A DNA stretch of 64,000 bases from JAMZMI01 sp039944535 (GTDB lineage Bacteria > Bacteroidota > Bacteroidia > Cytophagales > Cyclobacteriaceae), in assembly GCA_039944535.1 (NCBI GenBank), contig JBDUYP010000022.1:682001-746000 (forward strand). Reading direction: 5' to 3'. The position numbers and the translations under genes were made by a program. How positions within the stretch are numbered: the first letter of the stretch is position 1; the number at the start of each line of letters is the position of its first letter. The notes under the pieces were generated by a model, which saw nothing but the letters and a program-made list of their open reading frames with translations, had not been told where the DNA came from and searched no databases. Shown here piece after piece: positions 33,541 through 44,500 of the stretch.

Positions 33541-35470
33541 ATTGACTAATTTTTATGATCCGCTCGCGGTGCACGTAATCTCCGGTATTTCGAAGCTCGA
33601 TTAGATAGACGCCTTCAGTCCATTTTTCTACTGCAAGATTTTTCTGTACAATTCCAGCCTCGACCGATTGCCCCTGACTGTTATACACTCGGTATTCCCA
33701 CCTACCATTCGGCAAATCAAAGGAGATAAAATCAATTGCAGGATTGGGGTAAACAACTGACTCCTTACCTATAATACGATTTAAGACAGCACCCACAACG
33801 ACACTTAAATGCACCGGTGATGCAGCATGATAAAACTCATTCCCGCTTTGCTCAGCAGAAAGCACTGCTTCTCCGACACTATTTACCTGCAGAAGATTAC
33901 CCTCTCGAACAGCAAACACTGATCGATTCGAAGAAGAAAAGGTAACTGGCAGCCCCGAACTGGCTGTCGCCACTAGCTGTACTTCAGCTGAGTTTTCATT
34001 GAGTTCGTGATCAAAAGAAAAGTATATGGATTGGCTCGCCTTATCAATAAAAAAGCTCCTTTGCACCTCTTCCGCTGGACTGTATTCATCATTTCCTTCC
34101 TGAACAGCTCCAACAACTACTTCTCCAGCTCCCTCTATGGAAACTGTATTTCCTTCTATGCTCACCGGCCCTTGAACTACATAAAACAAAACAGCAAGCC
34201 CCGATGTGCTACTGGCCTTCAACTGAAATGGCTCATCTCCATAGGTTTTGTCTAAGACTTCCTCGAATGATATCGCTTGATCCAGCCTATCGGAGGGATC
34301 CAAAACCTCAAAAATCACACTCTCAGTGGCGGAAAGGTAATTGGCAGACTCTGCCGCAGTTACTGTCAGGGTCACTTCGCCTGTTTCACCTGTCAGGGAT
34401 ACCGTGAAAACGTTCGATTCTTTTTCAATTGCAGTGGCAGGACCTGTCACCGTCAGGATAATATCTTCACCCGAACTATTGACGACACTCACACTAAAGT
34501 CCGCATCGTCTGTCTGTTTATTGGGGATGACAGAAGGCGTAAAGGTGATACTCTGACTTGCCTTATGGATGGCAAAGCTCTGCGTCACACTCAATGCCGG
34601 GCTGTAACTCTCATCGCCAGATTGGGTGGCACGGATTTCAGCCATACCTGCTCCGGTAATCGTGACGGTTTCATCAGAAATGGAAATCGGGCCTTCTATT
34701 ACCTCAAAATTAACAGGTAGGTCTGAGCTGCTACTCGCTGTGAGGGTAAACGGAGTATCACCGAATGTCTTATCTCCCAACTCTCCAAAAATAATCGTCT
34801 GATCCAGTTTTAACACGTCGAAATCAATCGTTTTAGAAACCGTATCGTAATACCCCGAACCCGGGGCAATAGCGTCCAGAGTTGCTACTCCTGCTACTCC
34901 ATCATTCGAAACCATAAACTGATTAGAGTCATCTATACGCTCAACACTTACCGGACCGGATACCACACTTAGCGAAAGCGTAACCTCCTCTGCCAAATTG
35001 GAACTAAGTGAAATAATAAACGGAGCAGAAAATGCCAGCACATCCACAGGACTTGAAGGGTCTAATTTCAAAACCAGGTTTTCTACGAGGTAGGGATCAG
35101 CATTTTGCCCTTCTTGCCCACCATCGACGAAGGCCAACTCATTAATGGCAGGCACTTCATCATCCAGACTAGAATTATAAAGTCGAAAATGAATCGTTTC
35201 GCCCGAAACCGAATTGCTGAAAATCGTCAAGAAGGCAACCTTCCGATCCAAAGACGGAATGTATACCTGAGGGGTGGCCACACCTCGCAGTTCACCATCC
35301 ACAAAAGCCCCTATCATATCTTGAGATGATTGCAAATAGACCTCATCTACACTCAGGTCAGCAATCACTGTCATGGAATATTGATAGTCATTCGGATTGA
35401 CAGACCAACTGGGCTGGGCAAGAATCACACAAGATGAAACCAGAAACAATATGCTTAATAGTATTCTCAT
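33539..35470 (-). CDS. T9SS-secreted repeat protein (643 residues)
   Basis: Predicted surface or secreted protein. After the signal peptide (1-18) comes a module WSVNPNDYQYSM...IGAFVDGELRGVATPQ (about 22-125). Then at least three Ig-like repeats of a Bacteroidota type follow; each starts LDQTIIF or ASQSI.F, contains DKTFGD or DKTYGD, and ends near YSPA.....F.I.KASQSI. The last ~80 residues form a T9SS sorting domain with YPNPAIDFISF and a beta-rich tail ending IIKISQ. No enzyme motif. The N-terminal module recurs twice in the giant protein encoded just upstream, so the two probably work together at the cell surface or one arose from the other. Confidence 0.82.
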   Translation of the reverse strand: MRILLSILFLVSSCVILAQPSWSVNPNDYQYSMTVIADLSVDEVYLQSSQDMIGAFVDGELRGVATPQVYIPSLDRKVAFLTIFSNSVSGETIHFRLYNSSLDDEVPAINELAFVDGGQEGQNADPYLVENLVLKLDPSSPVDVLAFSAPFIISLSSNLAEEVTLSLSVVSGPVSVERIDDSNQFMVSNDGVAGVATLDAIAPGSGYYDTVSKTIDFDVLKLDQTIIFGELGDKTFGDTPFTLTASSSSDLPVNFEVIEGPISISDETVTITGAGMAEIRATQSGDESYSPALSVTQSFAIHKASQSITFTPSVIPNKQTDDADFSVSVVNSSGEDIILTVTGPATAIEKESNVFTVSLTGETGEVTLTVTAAESANYLSATESVIFEVLDPSDRLDQAISFEEVLDKTYGDEPFQLKASSTSGLAVLFYVVQGPVSIEGNTVSIEGAGEVVVGAVQEGNDEYSPAEEVQRSFFIDKASQSIYFSFDHELNENSAEVQLVATASSGLPVTFSSSNRSVFAVREGNLLQVNSVGEAVLSAEQSGNEFYHAASPVHLSVVVGAVLNRIIGKESVVYPNPAIDFISFDLPNGRWEYRVYNSQGQSVEAGIVQKNLAVEKWTEGVYLIELRNTGDYVHRERIIKISQ

Positions 35471-35482
35471 ATCAGTGATATC

Positions 35483-35519
35483 AAAAAAATGCTGATATCC
35501 ATAATCCAGGCATCAGCAT
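35483..35519 (-). terminator. Terminator between the two T9SS genes
   Basis: ATGCTGAT / ATCAGCAT form an 8-bp stem with a 15-base loop, followed on the minus strand by seven T. It lies between the giant gene stop and the start of the 643-residue gene, leaving only 12 bp before that start codon, so the downstream gene depends on read-through or an internal promoter. Confidence 0.75.
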
Positions 35520-35528
35520 CTTAATCGG

Positions 35529-38500
35529 CTATTGTTTTATTAATTTCAGTGAATTACTACCCTTTTCTCCTTCAAAATGAAGAAGGTAAACACCTGATGA
35601 TAAATGTCCCAAATCAATCTCCACTTTCTTGTCTTTGGTTTGGAGCATCGGACTAGCTACTACTTTCCCTGAAAGGGTACGAACATTGAAACTGCTGAAA
35701 GGGGTTTCGTCCAACTCGATCGTAAGCACATCCGCTACCGGGTTCGGGTAAATGTTTAACTGATCAAAATCTGAAATAGAAAGTGGTGCTGCCGTTAAAA
35801 AAAATGGAGCATCAAGACGGCCAATTGTATTTTCAGAAGAAAAAGCGACATCAAACTGTCCGTAAAGTTCGGTTTCAATGCCAGAATTAAATCCTCTAAA
35901 CGCCAGCTGATCTGCAGCGTGTCCATATACCGTAAGGAAATATCCATGCGTTCCCGTAATCGGGTTGAACTGAGGCTGAGCCACACCGCGCACTTCGCCA
36001 CCAGCATAAGCCACCAGCATCTCATACGCCTGATCAGTCTGAATGGTCAGGGTCATATTGTCTTGAAAATGGGTAACTGGAACTTCAAAAGTTTCGATAT
36101 TAAGATATTCGAAGTTAGGAGCAGAAACCCGACCAGCAGTCGCCGCAACTTTCGGATATACTATTGACCCGGCATTAGCTGCCCTATACAAATACCCGTC
36201 TCCCGGAACCATGGTTTCCAAGCTACCTATCCATCCAACACCAGGGCCACCATAGGTCGCAAATTGTCTTTGACTTTTGATCACATCTCCTATTTGAAGT
36301 CCTGTGACGCTTGCCAGAGCCTCATTCACAGGAATCATATTTTGTCCCAGGAAACTCACCCAGTTCCATCCCGCTTGTAATGCAATCGGGTTAGACGCAG
36401 GATCTACTGGCTCTCCTTTCACCTTCAACTTGTCGGAATTCGTCAGTCGGAATTTGTACATTTCTCCAGATTGGATTCCTCCATTGGAGGTAATCGTGCC
36501 CAACCATCCATTTTCTTCGTCATACTGATCAAAGAAGGCGTTGCTCTTAATTTGATCCCCATCAACTGAAGGAAAATTGCTCATAAAAGTATTGGTGCTG
36601 CTCATTTCAGCAGAAGAAAGATTGAACGAAAGCCACTGCCATCCTGAAACCACATCGAAGGCCTGCTCTATATTGGCACCTCCGTCGAAAACCACCGGAT
36701 CTGAAATAGAACCATGGAAAGCATCTGCAACGAATGTATCTACGGCCTCATTTGATGCCGAAACAAACGAATGAACGAGCCCCTCGCTGGCATTCCAGAT
36801 ACGATACTCGATACTTTCACCTTCCAATTCGTTGCTATAGATAGAAACAAAGGTTTGATAATTGTCTTGAGAGGCGGTGTAATTCAATGCTGCCACACCT
36901 CTGCACTCTCCATCGACAAATGCGGCAATGAGGTCGTCTTCATCTCTGGAGAACTCGCCGTATATTCTGATTCTGCCCAAAACAGACATAGAATATTCAT
37001 AGTCGGCAGGGTTTACGTTCCAGTCCTCCGGTGGTGCCTGATACACATCCAGGTTAAGTATGAGTTTTTCATCGAAACCAAAACTATTTTCCATCACCAC
37101 GTCCTCCACATAACTACCGATGTTGGTTGCATCGCTCACCGCAAAGCGAATAGCCTGAGACTCAAGCGGAGCAACAGATCCACTCACAGGTGATGCTGTG
37201 AGCCAACCGGGAAGGTTTGCCAAAGTAAAACTCTCAACATTACCTCCTCTATTATAAATCGTTGCTTCGAAGGTTGCCCCTTCACCAAGCGGTATTTCCA
37301 GGATCTTTTCGTTTTCAACCCAGTTGAGTGTACTTCGATCTACAAATGCAGTCCAGCTCGCTGGCGAAACCATAGCATTGCCATTGACATCTTTCAGGTT
37401 TTTCGCAGAAATGGTCAAAATCACATCTTCGATCACCTCCGGATCAACAGCTGGAGAAAGAATCACTTTATCCCCATTGGAGCTGTAATTAAATGAAACA
37501 GCTTGTGCTGGTCTAGGTAATTTGATAGCTGGTGTATTCTCAATGAATTGACCAACCTGCGTCCCCTGAAGGTCATTTTCGACGGACAAGTCCGTAGAGG
37601 TTTGGTTTTGGGTTTCGACTAGTGCAGATAGCACTCCTCCTCCAATATCCTGATAGCTTTCGAATGGATAATAAAGCACCAGTCCGGTTTCATTGCCAGT
37701 GAGTTTGTTTTGTATATCAGTGTCGATATCGTTGGATCTTCTTGCCAGCGCCCAGACACGAACCTCATCCAGGGCACCTGAGAAATATTGATCTGTAACC
37801 TCCACAGATCCATTATACCAGCCTCTGGCTCCCAGCAGTAAGGCACTACCGCCAAAACCCTCCACAAGGTCAGCGCTGAATTTACCTACCTCTTGGCCAT
37901 CAATAAAGCAAGTCACATTGCCAACACGATTAACAGAAACCGCAACGTGATGCCAGCTATCATCAAGAATCTCGACTTCAGGTGAAATTACTTGTCCATT
38001 GGATTTGACGATAAGCTGAGATTGTGAATCAGCCCCTATAGCCCAGCCTGATGTGTTGGTATCTTGCCCATCACCAGTACCATTAGCAATGAAAGTAACA
38101 CTATCGGAAACGGGCGAGCCTTTCACCCAAAACTCAATGGTAAAATCGGAACTATGGCTGAACGCAGGACTTTGTGCCTCCACTCTGGACAAACCGTCAA
38201 ACTGATAAGCAAGTCCCCCCGGCTCAATTGCCCACTGACCATAAACCTGTGCATGTTTGCTACGAACATGATCCAGTGCCACATCTCCACTGGCTTCTTC
38301 CATCATCCAGTTTCCTACCAATCCCGTTTCATTGGCACTCATACGTTTGGTGGCTACCAAGTTTACTTCAGAGGCAATCAAAGGCTTGTTCCAAACGCGC
38401 AATTCGTGGATATTTCCTTCGAATGAACGCTCATCCCCAAAAGTGGATTTGGCTACAAAGACCCTACCTGAACTCTGGTAGTCCGACTCAAAACTATTGT

Positions 38501-41500
38501 CCACACCAACACTGACTGCATTGTCATAAATAAGGGCATCACCTGCTCCATGATCATACACAAAAGCCAGGTGATGCCACATATTATCAGTAACACCTGT
38601 AATTGCCGTCAATACCTGTCCATCAATGCTCATATAAGGCTGATCGCTGGCATCAAATCCTATGAGGATAGACCGATCGACTGCACCTCCTTGAGCAAAC
38701 AAAATCTCTTCGCCTATAGCAGCTCTTTTTACATACATCTCTATGGTAAATGACTTGCGGGTAAAGTCAAGTCCCTTCGGGATTTCCATATACTGTGCAC
38801 CAACTCCTTCAAAATATACACTTGCATTGTGTCGCACTTCTCCCCCATTGAGCACTCCTGTTATTTTGAAATCCGATGGCCGGATCAGTCCTTCATTAAG
38901 GGGTTCATTGAACTGTATGGCGATTTCATCCCCGGCAGAATAAATGCCGTCAGCTGGCTCTGGTGTACCAAAAGGGTGTGGGCTTACTCTGTCAATGATT
39001 CCGCTGTAAATTTCTGATTCGGACTCAGCCAGAGCACAAACGGAAACAACCTGAATGTCATAATTACCATCAGGAAGCTGACTGACATCCCAATTATATG
39101 TAAAAGAATTACCCGATTTTGGTAATACCGGCATTTCGCTTTCCCAACCCGTGATGGTTGAGTCCCTATACACCGTCTCCAATAAGTTCCACTCACTATT
39201 GCTGCTTTCCTTATAAAGAATTTTGACTTTTTCAAAACCGGTTCCATTCACATCATAACCGCCTACAATGATTGGCATTACATTGTCAAAAGAATTGTTG
39301 GCAGTCCAGTTTTGGTTCGGTGAGGTAATCTCCACATCGGTACAAACCGGCAAAAACTCAATATTGAAACTGACCGTATCAGCAATAAGCGCATCATTTC
39401 CAGTGGGATCATACTGACATGTGGACCTAATAATCACTTTTACATCCTCATAGCTATACTCAAAAGGCCCACGCTCCACAGTCATGATTTTTTGGATGGC
39501 CCCATTGCCTGGTATGAGGAATTCTCTTCCAGAACTAATATTGGCCCCATCAATTTTTAAAATCAATCCAGGATTGGTCTCATCCAGCAGCTCTACAGCA
39601 TAATACTGGGCGTCACCACTCTCACTCTCATTGGCCATCAGCAAGGTGAAGTTTCCTTGCTCTTCGGCTGGAATGTTGAAGATCTGAGCCTGCTCTGCTC
39701 CATTGATCAGCATCGAAGGCTTTTCTCGTTGTAGGGTTGGCTGACTCAGGTAAACTTTACCTGACAGCAAGTCTCCTTTGAGTGCATTGACATTGGCAAT
39801 GGACGCTTCCACCTCCTCAATCTCATTGGTTAGATCGGCAACACGCACATCATAGATGGCTATTTCTCTCTGGATAAACGCCACTTTACTTGCCAGTCGG
39901 TCTATTTGCTGTTGGGTGAAATTGATTGTTTCTGCAATCTCATTAAGAGCCGCCTCATATTCTTCTCTGATGGCATCAGGGTTTGTTGCCAAAGCTATGA
40001 GCCTACTAAAAGAAACAGTTCTTGCCGCTTTCTCCTCGATCTTCTTTTTGATTTGGTTGCCCAAATCCGTCATCTCCTCACTAATCACATTGATCAGCTC
40101 GTTTAGCTGAGCAGTACCTGCTACTGTGGCAGCTCTTTTAGTCTTCAGTTCGTCTAGCACCGCTTGCATTTCCGCAAGGTTTCTATCCAAATACTCCGGT
40201 GTAACGTATTGCATCTCAATGGCAGGCTCATGTGGGCAAGTTGTTTGTCCGCCCACGGTTGAGAAGATCGTTCCATTGTTTCCTGCTCCATCTACAACAT
40301 TGATACTCAGTGCATCATCTTCATCCGGCTCAGACAAAACGTATCCGGTGGTGATGGTTTGAGAATTTTCTACAGATCGTTTAGAGCTCGCTTTCACGCC
40401 AACTTCAGTATTGGACTCAAGTTTTAATGCCACGACAGCTGTTACATCCAGGTTGGCTCCTATCGTAACTGACGATGATGTTTCGAACGAAGTAAAAGAT
40501 GATTCGGATGAACTACTGGTTTTAGTTCGCTCTAAAGTCACGCCGCTGGCAAGCGAAACATTTTCTGCATTACCAGAATTTGTTGCTTTCCATTTTTCTA
40601 TCTCATTGGCTGCCAAAGCTTCTTTCCAGAGCCTGATCTGCTGGTTGACCCATCTCACAGAATCTACCGATGATGGATCATTGTCCCAGTCAAAAGTGTA
40701 GCTTGGGCCGTCAAAATCCTCCTCTTCGGTCTTTATGGCATTGGTAGTGGTGGCATCCGTCCCCCAGACCGGGTCATCATTGTTGGATCCAAACATCGCA
40801 TGATCGGGAGATAGCTTGGAGGTGTACTTTGGATTGAAGAAAAAGTAAGAATCTCTAATATCTTCCAAATCAGGGATCAGCACATTCACAATATGACTTT
40901 CACTATACACCGCATAGGTTGGAGAACCTTGAGGATGGGTAAAAGTCTGCTGAGTGACGCCAAGCTGGTACTGAGAACCATCGCCGAGTGTGATCACATC
41001 TCCAAAGCAATTACCACCGCAAAGCTCAACAGGGATTGGGTTGACATACAACCCCGTACCCGTGATCAGATTGTTGGTCTTAGTCACAAAGACATCTGAC
41101 TTCCCAATTTGTATAGGCTCATCATTTGTACTGATAGTTTCGGTAGTTTCAATTGTTCGGACAAAATCTCCACCAGCGCCAAGTTCAGAACTGGCTTTGA
41201 TTCCTGCAGATGCTGTAACCTCGATTTCCACCTCGATGTTGACCCATCCCCAAAGTCCTACTGATGGGTTTCCTCCAAAACCTATGCTACCGCTTGTCTC
41301 ACTGTCTAAAAAACCTCCGGTATAGTACTCCTCTGAAATACTTGAAGAAACCCCAGCTTCGCGATAAGCATAACTGTTGGAACCTGGAGGATCTCGCAGT
41401 ACAAACTCTACCGTAGTTGGGCTAAGGCTAATAAAGTTATCACCCACGGCTTTAGCGCCCATCACATAAGCTTTGAAGGTTTCGCCGGGAGTTTCTGGCC

Positions 41501-44500
41501 AGGTAGCTACCTGATTGCCTACGGTGAGTGTAGCACTGATCGACTTGGTGTAGCTCTCGTACTCCAATCCAGACGAAGTTATCTCTGTGGTATTGGGGTC
41601 AGATGGCTTAAAATAATAGACCAACTCCCCACGCTCATCAAGCTCTATAGGCTGACCCGCAGGATACACATTTTTCCCACCATCTTCATCAATGAAGTAG
41701 CCTTGACCAATACCATTATTGACCAAAATTTGCCCATCGGAAACAGGAACTGAATAGGTAGTTTCATTGTCTTTGTTGACATACAGCTCGACAGCCCGCA
41801 TCAAAATTGAATAGTCGCTGCGCGAAAAGAAAGACGGGTATCGCAACTGCGTCAAGTCCACATTAACAACCTCATCTCCAAGATTATAAGCATAGTTGGA
41901 TTCGCCTCGGATAGAATCTCCCTCAATACTACTCACTACCAATGAAGGCGCAACTCTATATTCATAATCTTGCCTTACGTTGTATTTTAATGAGTCAATA
42001 ATCGTTCCCAGGGTATCATACCGCACAATTGGTTCATTCGTAAGCACATCAATTCCCACTTCGTATTCATTTCCGCTTCCGTCAATGTATTTCAGGTAGA
42101 TCTCTGTGGGAAGCTCATCCGAATAAGTCAAATAATCTGAATAGGTGCCCGGGGTAAAAAAGGTGTGCCCAGGATCTAGCCCATCACAGCATGAAGTAAT
42201 TAAATTATCATTTTCTTTTCTTAAATGGTAGATTCCTACCATTCCCGTCTGGTCGAGGGTCCAGGTAAACTCTAACTTATTCTCTTCGAGTTTAAGTGTG
42301 TCCAGCTTGAAGTCTGAAATGACCGTGGTTACATCAGCAATTGGAAATGTCTGCGAAAGCTCAAAACCACTAGCAGAGTCTATTTCTACGATCGGCTGGT
42401 ATGCCGAGGTGTGGCTGAGATCAATTGGTTCAATTTCTGAAGAAGCAATAATTTCTTCGTCATCTGCAGACCATCTGATGCTAGACATTGTGTATTTCTT
42501 TGGAGGGAGATTGATGTTATATTTCCCTGTCAGGCTGTCCGTAACGACCTCACGAGAAATAAGCCCGTCATCTGAGGTAATGGTAAAATATGCTTTACCA
42601 ATGTTATTGACGATCTCATCCGAGATAAATGGCAGATCTCTTGCGCCCACACTCCCTAATACTGTTCCGACTAGCTTGTGAGTTGTTTCGTCCCATATTT
42701 CCAATCCTGAGACATCCTCCTGAAAATCATGAGTACCTGATGCCGGAAATCGTGCTTCGCTAAACGTGTGTCCAAATTTCCTAAACTCTAAAAAGTGATG
42801 TCCAATTGGCACGTCCACCGAAAAGGCACCATTGGCATCTGTAACGATGGATGCATTGCTGAGCGTCTTCATCTCGGTGACACCATCGAGCCAGATGCTA
42901 ACGCCAGCAGAACCTGAAGACATCACACCCCCTTCTTCTGTATTTTCAAAAAGGAACCTGATATTTCCAGACACATTGAACGAAGAGATATCTTCAAAAT
43001 CCACACCATTTTCTACCCCATTACCCTCTCCAAGAAAGATGACTTTACTACCCGGATCAAATTCGTGCACGACACCTCCCAAAGTGATGGTTGGTACGAT
43101 TCGGTAATTCTCTCCGTTTCCCTCATAAGTAACTCCTGCAATGGTGTAATTACCAGTGTCATCGGTGTATCCTGCTATCCCCAGCTGGGTCACACTTGGT
43201 ATATCGTCGGACCAGGAGGCACCCATAATCTCTCCATCGTTTTTATAATAGGCAGAACCTTTGTGTGCTGCGTCGTACACATATTTGCCAGCACCTTCAA
43301 AAATTTTCCAATAAGCTACCAGACCCTCCGCATCCGTAACAGTACTGCGACCGTATTCTCGCTTTACTTCATTGGCAGAAAGCGCTCTATTGTAAATACG
43401 GATTTCGTCCATATGCCCCTGAAAGTTGTACCCGGGGCTGTGATATTTTCCAATCAGAAAATCCCATTCTGACTTGTTGATAATCCGGCGACCTTCAGGC
43501 ACGATGGTAGGAGAACCTGTATTTACACCGTTGATGTACAAGTTCAATTCTCCTGTTGTAGATCTATAGGTACACATGAGGTTTACCCAATTTCCAACTT
43601 TGAAATCAGCAGATGGGATCTGAACTACGTGCGCTGTTTGATCTACGGTATCTCTTATAAACATGAAGGCCTCTGACCCATTAAACTCCAGGCCATAACT
43701 GCCATGCTTAAAGAGCATCACATTTGGCGACAAGTTCTCAGGTTTGATCCAGGCAGATAACGTCAGTGCTGTATCCACCATCAACACCTCAGAATTGGGA
43801 ACCGAGATGTGGTCTGTTCCATCAAAATAGAGTGATTTACCTGTTTGATTCCCATCTTTTTCAGCAATAACCTTTACGTCTGGCACAGGGATACCGCCTG
43901 AATAAGTGATATTACCGTTGACCACAGCAGCAGGACTTCTCAGCCCCACATTGTAAGCCACCCCTTTCTCTGGTAGCAAAGCCTCAATATCCAATTCACC
44001 CTCAAGCGCATCAACAGGATATGAGAGTGTGGTTTGGATACCGCAATCATTTTCGACCACACGTTCGGCCACCACAAAATATTCGTAAATAACACCAGCG
44101 TCACCTCTTTCGTGAAACCACGAACGAGTATCCCTATCTACGGTTTGGAGTAAAACCGGAGTTATGTCTGTCCCCAATTCTCTTCCAAAAATCTTGTAAC
44201 GAGTTGCAAAAGCCTCGTTGAATCCGGTGGTCTCCCAGAACAATTCTGTGCGATCAGAAAAATACCCTTTGGAAGTTTTTAGCCCCGCCTTGTTGATCAC
44301 AAGAGAAATATCCACCGTGTCTCCAGTATGCGTATGTACACTGGTAAAAGTTCCTTCAAACCCGCATATATCATCTACGGCCGTCATTTGATAGTAATAG
44401 ACTTTTCCGGCTTCTATTTCATGATTATCAATATAGCTTCTCTGGTCTCCTTCTACTTCAGCCACGGTCGTAAAGCCACTGTTGTCATCTTTTCTCTGAA

